Below, piece by piece: positions 1-8,892 of a DNA stretch of 64,000 nucleotides (within the stretch, counting starts at the first letter, position 1; every line of letters starts with the position of its first letter). The notes beneath the pieces are model-generated. The model was not told where the DNA came from. It saw only the letters and a program-made list of their open reading frames with translations, and searched no databases. Source of the stretch: Daejeonella lutea (lineage in GTDB: Bacteria > Bacteroidota > Bacteroidia > Sphingobacteriales > Sphingobacteriaceae); NCBI RefSeq assembly GCF_900168015.1, contig NZ_FUYR01000007.1, positions 1-64,000 of the forward strand, in the 5' to 3' direction. Made by a program: the position numbers and the translations under genes.

Positions 1-397
1 ACCCGACTTTTATTACGCGCTTGCCTAAAATATCATCATGTTGTGCAACGGTCACTTAGGTCAAAAAGTATGCAAAAACCCCACCGCTGCGCCTGGCGCT
101 ATTAAAGCTTCTGCTGTGGCTTAGACTGTGGGTACCGCACCAGCCAATGCGGATTGACGGTGAACGGAGATTCAGTGGTTTGGCCTAAGAAACGTACACA
201 TAGCTTAGCTGGTGTAGAGGGGCTGGCCTGCGGCCCGCAGCCAATGTTTAGCGAGCGCGTTAGGCGCACAGTGTCCCCCGCTGGCGGGGGTAGGGGGTGG
301 ATGAACACATATAATACGGTAGCGGGTAGCTGCCTTAGTTGTTATTCAAGTCCTGCAAGTCCGCAGATTTGATCGGAAAAAATGAAATTAAATTCGA
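1..397. other. Left-edge stretch without a supported gene
   Basis: I see no convincing gene here. Short open frames exist on both strands, but they lack recognisable motifs and overlap a repeat. The stretch holds a GC-rich 13-bp palindrome near 228-240 and one copy of a 28-bp dispersed repeat at 274-301. It lies downstream of the minus-strand glycosyltransferase that ends at 398. What lies to the left is outside the window. Confidence 0.5.
274..301. repeat. 28-bp dispersed hairpin repeat, copy 1
   Basis: These 28 bases are identical to 18333-18360. The unit contains a 7-bp perfect stem (CCCCCGC / GCGGGGG) with a 2-base loop, followed by a G-rich tail. Both copies lie just outside a gene. Two exact copies 18 kb apart indicate a dispersed repeat family. 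The function is unknown. Confidence 0.8.
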
Positions 398-1285
398 TTA
401 CCTCCTTTTAAACCTCAATAAAACCGGATGCAAAACCCTAAAAACCCTTCCGGGCAAAACCATTTTTAAAATAAGCACCCAACTATGCCTTTGATAAATA
501 ACCTGGAAATCCCTTGCTATAAAATTTTTAAAACCACGCTTGATAATTTCATGGTTAAATGGAATGTGTTCACATATAGCTTCAAGCTGGTTTAAAGGGT
601 TAGCTACGGTTTTGTAATGCAGATTCTTAATTGCCTGGTAATTGTAGACACCAACGCCACCAAAGGCCGAGATTACGGGATAAAAGGATTTTTTTTTAAG
701 ATTTTTATTAATTGATTTAAACGTTCGGGCCTGTGAGTCCCGCGAATGGCTAAACTCTCCCTCATAAGGATATTCCCACACGGCAAATATGTCATAGTAC
801 ACCCTGGATAAACCAAAAGGAGTTTGCTTTACACTTACACCATTAGAGAAAATAGCACCTGTTTTATCATCAAAATGATTAATAACATCCAGCAGGCCTT
901 TTATAGATATATCAATTATGTCGATATCAATTATTATCACCAGGTCAATGGGGTGAACGATTTTGCTGATGTGCTCCAAATAAAAATTCCGGTAGCGCGC
1001 CATTTTCTCAATCCGCCCGAAACTAGTCCAGGGATCTACCTCGACATCTTTTTTATCCGGAATAGTTTTGGTCCCAAAATCATTAGAAATTATAGTAACG
1101 TCTTTGAAATTGGCCTGCCACTCCGCCAGTAAGCTTTTAGTTCCATCTACACTGTCGTTTTCCACCACAACAACTGCAGACCATGAAAAGTGAGTTCTTA
1201 GCTCCTCGATCAAAGGGATATTGTTCCTCAATGAATCTTCGCAATCTCTTGCAAGAGCTGCAATTACAATGTTTTTACTGATCAT
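398..1285 (-). CDS. CAP59-like glycosyltransferase
   Basis: This 295-residue protein looks like a GT-A-fold glycosyltransferase related to the CAP59/cryptococcal mannosyltransferase family. What is visible is a VVVENDSVDGT segment near residues 38-49, an R-I-E-K-x-A-R-Y-R-N segment at 91-100, and an acidic DIDIID stretch near 120-124 that could be the metal/nucleotide-sugar DxD site. There is no signal peptide or clear membrane segment, so it is probably cytoplasmic. It is the last gene of a minus-strand group with the carbamoyltransferase cassette, separated from it by a 148-bp gap that carries a heptameric repeat. The donor and acceptor sugars cannot be read from the sequence. The family assignment rests on motif pattern only. 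Confidence 0.65.
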   Translation of the reverse strand: MISKNIVIAALARDCEDSLRNNIPLIEELRTHFSWSAVVVVENDSVDGTKSLLAEWQANFKDVTIISNDFGTKTIPDKKDVEVDPWTSFGRIEKMARYRNFYLEHISKIVHPIDLVIIIDIDIIDISIKGLLDVINHFDDKTGAIFSNGVSVKQTPFGLSRVYYDIFAVWEYPYEGEFSHSRDSQARTFKSINKNLKKKSFYPVISAFGGVGVYNYQAIKNLHYKTVANPLNQLEAICEHIPFNHEIIKRGFKNFIARDFQVIYQRHSWVLILKMVLPGRVFRVLHPVLLRFKRR

Positions 1286-1390
1286 TAAGCTCTCCTATCC
1301 GATTTCCAGCCGCTAGCTATCGGCTTTGCGTTCTGTGCAAAACCCTGCGCTCTCTGTGGTTGACCTTCCGTCCAGCCGTCGGAAATCCAT

Positions 1391-1434
1391 CAGACTTCTG
1401 ACCTCTGACTTCCGACCTCAGTCCTCAGATCTCC
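1391..1434. repeat. Heptameric tandem array 1
   Basis: About six imperfect 7-bp units of the form CNGACNT run consecutively from 1391 to 1432, ending at the stop codon of the SxtJ-like gene (stop at 1434-1436). It is the first of five heptameric arrays in this window. Confidence 0.75.
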
Positions 1435-1796
1435 TACCACACATTTTCCAAACTCTCCTTTGTATATGTGAAGTTTCGATCTTTAAAATAAGTTTGTGCA
1501 CCTGGCTTAAGACGGATCCCGTTCTTTTTACCAAATGCTCGGGATAGAAATGAAAGCGGCAGCAATACCACCACGTAAACGACAGTAAGTAAAACCTTGC
1601 TCATAACATAGCCCATCACGTGAGCAAGTTTCATCCATGCCCAATGTATTTTACCTGCAAGAAATGGGATAAATAGTCCTGCAAATGCAAGAATTCCCGC
1701 TGCAAGCAGCAAGTAAGCATTCTGACTTAGCCAAAAAAATATACCCAGCGCAAAAACCAATACCAGGATGGTTTCTAAATGCTTTTCCCTGTTCAT
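1434..1796 (-). CDS. SxtJ-like small membrane protein
   Basis: This 120-residue protein resembles the SxtJ family, small membrane proteins first noted in saxitoxin clusters and often found beside NodU/TobZ-type carbamoyltransferases. Three hydrophobic segments are visible at roughly residues 8-24, 27-47 and 64-85, followed by a basic, polar C-terminal tail ending in Trp. I chose the start at 1796 (MNREKH) because the upstream extension would run through the neighbouring DUF5989 gene. Only 5 bp separate the two genes, so they are surely co-transcribed. The role is not known. The context suggests an accessory role with the carbamoyltransferase at the inner membrane. Confidence 0.75.
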   Translation of the reverse strand: MNREKHLETILVLVFALGIFFWLSQNAYLLLAAGILAFAGLFIPFLAGKIHWAWMKLAHVMGYVMSKVLLTVVYVVVLLPLSFLSRAFGKKNGIRLKPGAQTYFKDRNFTYTKESLENVW

Positions 1797-1801
1797 CTGC
1801 T

Positions 1802-1951
1802 TTAAAATAAAGTATAGATAAACGGTGCAATTGCTGAACCTCCGCCGAGTACAAGTAAAGCTCCAATCAATAACAGAACAACGATCAGTGGTGCTAGCCA
1901 AAATTTTTTCCTGGCTTTCATAAAGCCCCACATATCAGTAAGAAAATCCAT
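1802..1951 (-). CDS. DUF5989-type single-span membrane peptide
   Basis: This tiny 49-residue protein (start MDFLTDMW at 1951) has an amphipathic basic start (MKARKKFW) followed by one hydrophobic span at about residues 19-40 and a short tail ending FIYTLF. It matches the pattern of DUF5989 proteins, which accompany carbamoyltransferases and SxtJ-like proteins. The start was chosen 28 bp after the carbamoyltransferase stop; a longer frame would overlap that gene. No enzymatic motif is present. It probably anchors or regulates its neighbours at the membrane, but this is inferred from gene association. Confidence 0.75.
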   Translation of the reverse strand: MDFLTDMWGFMKARKKFWLAPLIVVLLLIGALLVLGGGSAIAPFIYTLF

Positions 1952-1979
1952 AGTATTATTTTTAAAAGTGATTTTTGTT

Positions 1980-3845
1980 TTAATCGAGAGAGAACTCATT
2001 TCTCCAGTCATCTTTTTCCTTCCATTCAGGTTGATCCTTTTTATCGAAAATGAAATTACCTATAATAAGGTAATCCATATCAGTTCGCATAAAGCAGCGA
2101 TATGAATCTTCCGGAGTATTAACGATGGGCTCTCCGCGAACATTAAAGCTCGTGTTAACCATAACCGAATAACCTGTTATTTTTTTAAATTCATTCAGCA
2201 GCTTCCAAAACCTTAGATTTGTTTCTCTATGAACGGTTTGTATTCGGGCTGAGTAATCTATGTGAGTGATTGATGGAATATCACTTCTTAGAAAATATAA
2301 CTTATCAAGTAATTCCTTTGCGTCGAAATTAGCGGGATAAGGGATTCTCCGGCTCTCTTTAACCTTTTTTACGAGCAACATATAAGGCGAATTTCCCTCA
2401 TGCTCAAAATATTCGCTGACATCCTCGATAGGTACTACCGGGGCAAACGGGCGGAAACCTTCTCGATATTTGATTTTCAGATTCAGTTTTTTTTGCATTT
2501 CGGGATTTCGTGCGTCGGCAATAATGCTTCGTGCTCCCAGGGCTCTGGGACCGAATTCCATTCTCCCCTGGTGCCAGCCTATTATGTTACCATCAGCAAT
2601 CAATGCGGCAGCCTTTTCCACAAGAGCATCTTCTGTATCAAATTGCTTGTATGGTGCACGGTATTTTTTTGCGACTGAAAGAATCTCCATATCAGAATGC
2701 TCAGTCCCCAGATAGGAACCCTTTAAAGCGTCAAGCTTAGCAGGATCAACCTTTCTTTCATTGCCATAATAAATATAATGGGCAGCGTATGCTGCTCCTA
2801 AAGCTCCTCCAGCATCTCCGGCTGCAGGTGTGATAAAGATCTCTTTGAAAATTTTTGCATCATCCAGCTTCCCATTCGCCACACAATTAAGTGCTACGCC
2901 ACCCGCCATACACAGGTAATCAGCATTTGTTAGCTTTTTTGCTTCCTTACCAAGGTTAAGCACAACTTCTTCGGTTACTTGCTGGATTGCCAATGCAAGA
3001 TCGCAATGATTTTGTTCAAGCAAAGATTCTGAATCGCGACGCGGAAATCCGAACAGTTGTTCCCATTTGTCATCATACACCATTCTTAACCCTGTCGCAT
3101 AATTGAAATAATCCTGATTAAGGAAGATCGAACCATCTGCTTTTACTTCAACAAGATTGTTCTTGATAATATTTACAAAACGCTCTACCTGTTGAGAATT
3201 AGGATTACCGTAAGGTGCAAGGCCCATTAGCTTATACTCTCCGGAATTAACTTTAAAACCGCAGAAATATGTGACCGCAGAGTAAAGCAATCCCAGGGAA
3301 TGAGGGAAGTCGAGCTCCTTTAAAATAGTGATCTTATTACCTTCTCCAAGACAAATCGACGCCGTGGCCCATTCACCTACACCGTCTATCGTCAGGATAG
3401 CGGCCCGATCGTATGATGATGGATAGAAAGCACTTGCAGCATGGGATAAATGATGCTCAGGAAACAGAAGTTTTACCTTCTTTCTGTCAACTTTCTCAAT
3501 GGTATCCAATGCTTCCCATATCAGTGTTTTCAGAAATAACTTTTCTTTTAGCCACACCGGCATCGACATCATGAATGATTTCAATCCTTTCGGCGCATAT
3601 GCATAATAAGTTTCTAATAAGCGTTCGAACTTCAATAAAGGCTTATCGTAAAAGACTACTGCATCTACTTCATTAATTGAACGACCAGCATATTCAAGAC
3701 AAAAACGGGCGGCATTTACTGGAAAGTCAGGATCATGTTTTTTACGGGTAAAACGCTCTTCCTGTGCGGCTGCAATTACTTCTCCATCCTCTATAATAGC
3801 AGCTGCAGAGTCGTGATAAAATGCGGATATACCAAGTATTAACAT
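1980..3845 (-). CDS. NodU/TobZ-family O-carbamoyltransferase
   Basis: This 621-residue enzyme transfers a carbamoyl group from carbamoyl phosphate, via carbamoyl-adenylate, to a hydroxyl, here probably on a sugar of the surface polysaccharide. The N-terminal actin/Kae1-like domain shows HDSAAA at 11-16, HHLSHA at 131-136 (metal ligands in this family), DGVGEW at 154-159, CMAGGVALNC near 312-321 and GDAGGALG at 343-350. The C-terminal domain shows the family signature FGPRALGARS at 431-440 and FRPFAP near 464-469. Length is normal for the family. It leads the two small membrane-protein genes downstream (28-bp and 5-bp gaps) and follows the SGNH hydrolase by 42 bp. The acceptor cannot be determined from sequence. 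Confidence 0.92.
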   Translation of the reverse strand: MLILGISAFYHDSAAAIIEDGEVIAAAQEERFTRKKHDPDFPVNAARFCLEYAGRSINEVDAVVFYDKPLLKFERLLETYYAYAPKGLKSFMMSMPVWLKEKLFLKTLIWEALDTIEKVDRKKVKLLFPEHHLSHAASAFYPSSYDRAAILTIDGVGEWATASICLGEGNKITILKELDFPHSLGLLYSAVTYFCGFKVNSGEYKLMGLAPYGNPNSQQVERFVNIIKNNLVEVKADGSIFLNQDYFNYATGLRMVYDDKWEQLFGFPRRDSESLLEQNHCDLALAIQQVTEEVVLNLGKEAKKLTNADYLCMAGGVALNCVANGKLDDAKIFKEIFITPAAGDAGGALGAAYAAHYIYYGNERKVDPAKLDALKGSYLGTEHSDMEILSVAKKYRAPYKQFDTEDALVEKAAALIADGNIIGWHQGRMEFGPRALGARSIIADARNPEMQKKLNLKIKYREGFRPFAPVVPIEDVSEYFEHEGNSPYMLLVKKVKESRRIPYPANFDAKELLDKLYFLRSDIPSITHIDYSARIQTVHRETNLRFWKLLNEFKKITGYSVMVNTSFNVRGEPIVNTPEDSYRCFMRTDMDYLIIGNFIFDKKDQPEWKEKDDWRNEFSLD

Positions 3846-3887
3846 TATGCGGTTTTATAGATTAATATTTCAGAAACAAAGAGACAA

Positions 3888-5015
3888 TTAATTTACCGCT
3901 TGTTGATCTGATAAAATGTATTCACTGATCTTTTGCCCCATCATCTTATGGGTTTCTGCTGAAATGTGTCTGTGCCCACTTTTAACATGAATTAACGATA
4001 GCTTGCTGTAATCACTGATCATATTATCATAGTTAAACAATGTGTCGCAATTGTTTTTTACATCAGACACCATATTTTTTGAGATGGAGGATTTGGCTGG
4101 TGCATCTGGATCCAACTGGGGGATATCAATAATAATTAATTTAATTCCCTGTGCTTTACAATAAGTATAGAACCGGCTTATCAATTTTTTCATCAGCTCT
4201 TCAGAATATTTGGTATTGGCATTAGATGCAATAGCCAGTTCAGTGTCCTTACCCGCAGCAGCCTTTTGATTCTGTTTTTTATAAAAGTCCCACACGGTAT
4301 TAAACGCAAAGCCATAGAGATACGATTTTTCTCCTAACCATCTGAATATACCATATTTATAGAGCTTATTCTGAATACTCACGCCCGGAATATATTCATG
4401 ATTTTTAACCAGTAAAGAATCACCCCTGAGTTCAAACAGATCAGATCTCATATTATCTTCAAAATCATTTCCGAAAAGAGCTACCACTACATAGTCTGGT
4501 TTATATTTATACCCTTCATTTTCCAAAAAGACTAATTCTTCGGCCGTGCTGAATCCTGAAACACCAGCATTGATAACTGTGCCTTTCAAACCATTCTTAT
4601 TCAACATCTTTTCTGCAACACTTGAAAAAGTTTCATTCTGGTTTACTTCATAGCCTTGCGTATGCGAATCACCCAACGCGATAACCCGGATCTCTCCCGG
4701 CTCCTTTTTGTAATCAATATTTTTATCGTTTCTAAATCCTTTATTGTTGGTTTTAAAATGGAAAGTGCCATCATAGCTTGTATGGGTGAAAGTCATCTCA
4801 GGTCTTACCCGTCTGATCTTAAAGTCTCCATATACAGCATCCGTATGATATCGCGGGAACAATACCATCTCCTTTTTATACAACAGCCTGATAATTCCCT
4901 CCCCAATCAACAAACCTATAATTATAGATATACTAAACATCAAAAGGCCTCCAAAAAAAGACTTTAACCTATTTTCTTTGCCAGATTCTGATTGTGAGGG
5001 CTTTTGTTTTTGCAT
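3888..5015 (-). CDS. Membrane-anchored SGNH/GDSL-type hydrolase
   Basis: This 375-residue protein has a short basic N-terminus, one membrane span at about residues 21-46, and then an extracytoplasmic SGNH-like domain. Block I is GDSHT at 115-119 (Ser117 candidate nucleophile), followed by GVSG near 151-154 and GND near 182-184. The C-terminal block reads SGHRH at 346-350, where families usually have D-x-H, so the catalytic Asp looks replaced by Ser. Proteins of this type deacetylate or acylate sugars. The carbamoyltransferase, DUF5989 and SxtJ-like genes follow directly, so it probably modifies the same glycan on the periplasmic side. Whether it is a hydrolase or a transferase cannot be decided here. 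Confidence 0.8.
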   Translation of the reverse strand: MQKQKPSQSESGKENRLKSFFGGLLMFSISIIIGLLIGEGIIRLLYKKEMVLFPRYHTDAVYGDFKIRRVRPEMTFTHTSYDGTFHFKTNNKGFRNDKNIDYKKEPGEIRVIALGDSHTQGYEVNQNETFSSVAEKMLNKNGLKGTVINAGVSGFSTAEELVFLENEGYKYKPDYVVVALFGNDFEDNMRSDLFELRGDSLLVKNHEYIPGVSIQNKLYKYGIFRWLGEKSYLYGFAFNTVWDFYKKQNQKAAAGKDTELAIASNANTKYSEELMKKLISRFYTYCKAQGIKLIIIDIPQLDPDAPAKSSISKNMVSDVKNNCDTLFNYDNMISDYSKLSLIHVKSGHRHISAETHKMMGQKISEYILSDQQAVN

Positions 5016-5327
5016 ACTGTTTTCTCGTCACCAAAAAAGCCGCAACGCTAAATCATTGAATTCCAGATTATAATTAGTCTGAAAAACAATATTTATTTGT
5101 TGGAACTTAACCTTTTTTCAAATTTTAAAAATAGATAAATTATTGTGTATTCTTTTAATAGCGCAGCTTATCTAATCAGCAAATTTATCTCAAGAATCAA
5201 TTAAACTACGCATTGCGGAAGTCTTGATTCTTGGTTCTTTGTTCTTAGTTCAATTTTGAGTAGCCAAATATTTCCCTCAGCCTGATGATTTAATGTACTT
5301 TTATGCCGGAATTAGTTCCAATCTCAC
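5016..5327. other. Divergent intergenic region
   Basis: This 312-bp AT-rich gap separates the minus-strand SGNH hydrolase from the plus-strand polymerase and must hold promoters for both. On the minus strand a TAAATTTG box lies at 5187-5180, fitting the Bacteroidota -7 consensus TAnnTTTG, but I see no good -33 partner. A heptameric tandem array occupies 5219-5253. No gene is visible. Confidence 0.5.
5219..5253. repeat. Heptameric tandem array 2
   Basis: Five consecutive 7-bp units follow the pattern NNTTCTT (AAGTCTT, GATTCTT, GGTTCTT, TGTTCTT, AGTTCAA). The array lies in the divergent promoter region, roughly 75 bp before the plus-strand polymerase gene. Confidence 0.75.
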
Positions 5328-6692
5328 ATGTTTGTATTTCCGCTTATTTATTTTTCTGCTTTTCTAAAAGCGATAAAGGATATTTTTAACAAGAATCCTC
5401 AGGGCGGGATGTTATTTATCATCTTCGGACTGCCCATTTACATTACCACACTTTCAATTCTTAATCAAACAGGGTATAAATCACTCGTTTCTGTATTTCA
5501 GCCTTTCAAGGAAATAATAATCATCGCCATGCTGGCCACTGTACTATGGGGCTTAAAAGAAAGGATCCGATTCCACGTCATCGATTATTGCATAGCAGGA
5601 TACCTCTTGTATACAGCCTTATATATTTTTATCCCCCTGGGAGATTTCGGCTTCATGGAACGGATATTAGCTTATAAAAACACGTCATTTTTTCCATTAA
5701 TCTATTTTGCAGGGCGACTGATAGATCCCCGAACTTTACAGATAAGAAAGTATTTCCACTTTATTCTCATACTTGCAATTTCCGCAGCATTACTGGTTAT
5801 TTACGAGGCCGCATCCGATCAGCACTTTCAATCCTCAACCGGATATTCTGAATATGTTTCTATTTTCGGGCAGGAGCCAGAGGGAGATTATGGTTTGACA
5901 TGGACTTTTCAACGAGACTCGGATGGGCTCAAGCGATTTGCCAGTTTTTTCTCTGATCCGCTGGAACATGCCTCAGCTACATTACTTTCCATTTGTGTTA
6001 TCGCCGCTTTGTTTACCAATAAAAATAATGCTTTTAATCCAAGCAGGCTTGGCACAATAGCCTTAGCAGCATCTTGTATTTCTTTATTTTTTACCCTTTC
6101 CAGGTCATCAACTGTCAGTTATTTTGGGATCATTTATGTTTATGCCTTAATAACTCATAAAAAGTATATTCTACATACCGCCCATGCACTTATTGCATTG
6201 GGCTTTATCTACATTGGTATTCTCCTGGAAAATACAGATCTGTACGAGTATATATTAACAACAGTGACGCTACAGGAAGCGTCGGCAATGGGACACTTAA
6301 TCGCATGGATTGAAGGTCTCACAGCAATTGCAAGCAACCCTTTGGGGCTCGGGCTCGGCATGTCTGGACGAGTAGCAACTGCGCAGGGGTCTACAATTGG
6401 GGGAGAAAACCAGTTTATTGTTCTTGGTGTACAGGTGGGTGTTGTCGCTGTCCTGCTTTACATCTTCATTCATTTCGCAGTAATTGCTTACGCCTACAAA
6501 TGGTTCCGGCACCTTGAGGGCAAAGAAAGGATGGTAGCTTTATGCATATTCCTGCTGAAGGTCGGCATTACCCTGCCTCTTTTTACCGCCAGCTTGGATT
6601 CTTTTTCATATTTAACTTATATGAATTGGTTCCTGTCAGGAATTTTTGTTAACATGATCATGAGAAAGGAGAGGGTATATTTTAAGAATTAA
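5328..6692 (+). CDS. O-antigen polymerase-like membrane protein (Wzy)
   Basis: This 454-residue protein consists almost entirely of hydrophobic segments, I estimate 10 to 12 spans, with a larger extracytoplasmic stretch around residues 165-210. Toward the C-terminus lies a Gly-rich GLGLGMSGR segment and a loop with GGENQF, typical of the second periplasmic loop of Wzy/O-antigen ligase-superfamily proteins. Such proteins polymerise lipid-linked repeat units or ligate glycans in the inner membrane. The gene opens the plus-strand block and is followed after 28 bp by a GT4 gene. Polymerase and ligase cannot be separated by sequence reading. I favour polymerase because Wzx and Wzz homologues lie in the same locus. 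Confidence 0.8.
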   Translation: MFVFPLIYFSAFLKAIKDIFNKNPQGGMLFIIFGLPIYITTLSILNQTGYKSLVSVFQPFKEIIIIAMLATVLWGLKERIRFHVIDYCIAGYLLYTALYIFIPLGDFGFMERILAYKNTSFFPLIYFAGRLIDPRTLQIRKYFHFILILAISAALLVIYEAASDQHFQSSTGYSEYVSIFGQEPEGDYGLTWTFQRDSDGLKRFASFFSDPLEHASATLLSICVIAALFTNKNNAFNPSRLGTIALAASCISLFFTLSRSSTVSYFGIIYVYALITHKKYILHTAHALIALGFIYIGILLENTDLYEYILTTVTLQEASAMGHLIAWIEGLTAIASNPLGLGLGMSGRVATAQGSTIGGENQFIVLGVQVGVVAVLLYIFIHFAVIAYAYKWFRHLEGKERMVALCIFLLKVGITLPLFTASLDSFSYLTYMNWFLSGIFVNMIMRKERVYFKN

Positions 6693-6720
6693 ATTATGTT
6701 TGCACTTTTTACCGATACTA

Positions 6721-7848
6721 ATGCCTGAGAAAATAATTGTTGGAGTTGATATCCGCGATTTGAGAATTGCGAAAACAGGTGGGAAGACATACCTTGAAGA
6801 AATTAGCAAGCAATTCAAAACAAAGAATTATGACTGTAAATTTATATTTTTCGATACCACGATTCCTGTATACACCGGAAAATATAAGTTCTTCAAGCTC
6901 ATCGAACATATTCGATTCTTTACCTGGAAGCAGGTAATTTTACCAATTAAAGCCTGGATCAATAAGTGTGATATCCTTTTTTGCTCTGATTATTTTTCGC
7001 CATATTTTTCCCCTGGCTTTAAAACGGTTGTGGTATTTTATGATTCCTTTTTTTATGAATATCCCTCCCATTACAATTCACAATGGTTACGGATTTTCAA
7101 AACATTGGGCGTCGGAGCTGCAAGGCGGGCAGAAAAAGTCATTACAATTACTGAATACACGAAAAAGCGGATCGCTCATTTTACCGGAATTAACCCGGAG
7201 AAAATCATAGCAATACACCTTGCTCCTAAGGGTATGGCAATAGCCGAACCCGACCCGTCCTACACACCCTCCCTCCATATTCCATCCTCAAAATTTATCC
7301 TGCATGTAGGCACCCTTGAAAAGCGGAAAAATCTTGTCAGACTGATCGAGGCCCTAAAGCTTTTGCATAACGAGGGATACACTGATTACTCATTAGTTCT
7401 TGTAGGCCAACCCAGTCCAAAAAATGATATGGATGGCAGTGCTGAAATTAACGAAGCAATCATTAAACATGGACTCCAGGATAGCGTCCTTCTTTCAGGT
7501 TATGCAAGTGATAACGACCTCGGATATTTTTATAAGAATGCAGAAATGTACGCTTTTCCTTCAATTAATGAGGGTTTTGGTCTTCCGTTATTAGAGGCAT
7601 TTCATCATAAAATTCCAGTTATAGTCGCCGATAATACGTGCCTGCCGGAAGTAGGTGGTGAAGCGATCTTGTGCTTTGACCCCTTCGACACTAAGGATAT
7701 CGCTAATAAAATGAAAATGATTATTAATAATCCTGCATTGCACGAAGATCTTGTGAGACGTGGCATTGAACGGTTGGAATCCTTTTCATGGAGCAGCAAT
7801 GCCGACCAGTTAGTGAAAATTTTTAAAGGCATAGTCAATAAAAATTAG
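6721..7848 (+). CDS. GT4-family glycosyltransferase
   Basis: This 375-residue GT-B-fold retaining glycosyltransferase is probably cytoplasmic. The C-terminal donor-binding half shows GTLEKRKN at about 197-204 and the E-x7-E signature EGFGLPLLEA at 284-293, both typical of GT4. The N-terminal half has a Gly-containing acceptor-side loop (KTGGKTYLEEI, about 18-28). I chose the ATG at 6721; an in-frame TTG at 6700 would add seven residues without recognisable homology. It follows the polymerase by 28 bp. The sugar specificity cannot be read. Confidence 0.85.
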   Translation: MPEKIIVGVDIRDLRIAKTGGKTYLEEISKQFKTKNYDCKFIFFDTTIPVYTGKYKFFKLIEHIRFFTWKQVILPIKAWINKCDILFCSDYFSPYFSPGFKTVVVFYDSFFYEYPSHYNSQWLRIFKTLGVGAARRAEKVITITEYTKKRIAHFTGINPEKIIAIHLAPKGMAIAEPDPSYTPSLHIPSSKFILHVGTLEKRKNLVRLIEALKLLHNEGYTDYSLVLVGQPSPKNDMDGSAEINEAIIKHGLQDSVLLSGYASDNDLGYFYKNAEMYAFPSINEGFGLPLLEAFHHKIPVIVADNTCLPEVGGEAILCFDPFDTKDIANKMKMIINNPALHEDLVRRGIERLESFSWSSNADQLVKIFKGIVNKN

Positions 7849-7911
7849 CATTTTCGTAAACTTTACCTGTTTTGGCGTGTTTATGCCTAATAAAACATTA
7901 AAACGATTAGT

Positions 7912-8892
7912 TTGAAGAAAGCTTTAATTTGTGGAGTTTCCGGCCAGGACGGTTCATATCTTGCCAAATTTCTCTTAGAACAAGGATACCGTGTTTATGG
8001 CGCTTCGCGGGATGCACAAACTTCATCCTTTATTAATTTAAGGAAGCTTGATATTAAAGATGAGTTAAACCTCATCTCCCTTAATATAACCGACTTCGGT
8101 AATACTCTTGAATGTATAAATAAGATCAAGCCTGATGAGATCTACAATCTTGCAGGCCAGAGTTCTGTAAGGCTTTCTTTTGAACAGCCCCATGAAACGC
8201 ATGAAAGCGTTAGCACCGGAAACCTCAATCTTCTTGAAGCCATACGATTCAGTAACTTACCCATTAAGCTTTACAATGCCGGGTCAAGTGAATGTTTTGG
8301 TGACACGATCATACCTGCAGATGAAAGTACGATCTTTCATCCCCGAAGTCCTTACGCTATTGCAAAAGCGACAGCTTTCTGGCAATTAGATAATTATCGC
8401 GAAGCATATAACCTGTATGCCTGTACGGGGATTCTATTTAATCATGAATCACCACTACGGCCGGATCACTTTGTCACAAAGAAGATCATCACAGCAGCTT
8501 GCAGGATCAGTCAGAATAAATCCCGGAATCTAAGTCTTGGGAATATCAATATTGAACGCGACTGGGGCTGGGCTCCTGACTACGTGGAAGCCATGTGGCT
8601 GATGATGCAGCAGGATCAGCCGAAAGACTATATCATCGCTACCGGGCAAAGTCATACGCTGAAAGAATTTATCACCATCGCTTTTAACACGTTAAATCTG
8701 CACTGGGAAGAACACGTGGAGATCGACGAAGTCTTACGCCGCCCTACGGATCTCCAGATCGGCCGGGCGAATCCTGCTAAAGCAAATGAGGAGCTTAACT
8801 GGAAAGCAAAATTTGGTTTGAATGATATCATTGAGAATATGATTGAAGATGAGCTGGTTTCTTCGTTTAAATCGCCTACTTCGTATTTATAA
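7912..8892 (+). CDS. gmd: GDP-mannose 4,6-dehydratase
   Basis: This 326-residue short-chain dehydrogenase converts GDP-D-mannose to GDP-4-keto-6-deoxy-D-mannose, the precursor of GDP-fucose, rhamnose and perosamine. It has the NADP-binding GVSGQDGSYL at 8-17, GSSECFGD at 124-131 (Ser/Glu of the catalytic set), Tyr148-x3-Lys152 (YAIAK), NHESPLRP at 177-184 and the family block RDWGWAPDYVEAMW, all Gmd features. The start is a TTG at 7912, giving the canonical MKKALI N-terminus. No GDP-fucose synthase lies in the window. A perosamine-synthase-like aminotransferase at 58608 could use the product. The gene stands alone between a 63-bp gap and a 434-bp repeat-rich gap. Confidence 0.93.
   Translation: MKKALICGVSGQDGSYLAKFLLEQGYRVYGASRDAQTSSFINLRKLDIKDELNLISLNITDFGNTLECINKIKPDEIYNLAGQSSVRLSFEQPHETHESVSTGNLNLLEAIRFSNLPIKLYNAGSSECFGDTIIPADESTIFHPRSPYAIAKATAFWQLDNYREAYNLYACTGILFNHESPLRPDHFVTKKIITAACRISQNKSRNLSLGNINIERDWGWAPDYVEAMWLMMQQDQPKDYIIATGQSHTLKEFITIAFNTLNLHWEEHVEIDEVLRRPTDLQIGRANPAKANEELNWKAKFGLNDIIENMIEDELVSSFKSPTSYL

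Noticed and set aside
185-268. attC-like site: a GTTAGGC core at about 259-265 with a partner GCCTAAG near 185
   Set aside because: The 5' core differs from the consensus, the inner boxes do not pair well, and there is no integrase or cassette series in the window.
102-308. Small gene at the left edge on either strand
   Set aside because: No motifs, no homology visible, overlapping opposite frames, and part of it is the 28-bp dispersed repeat.
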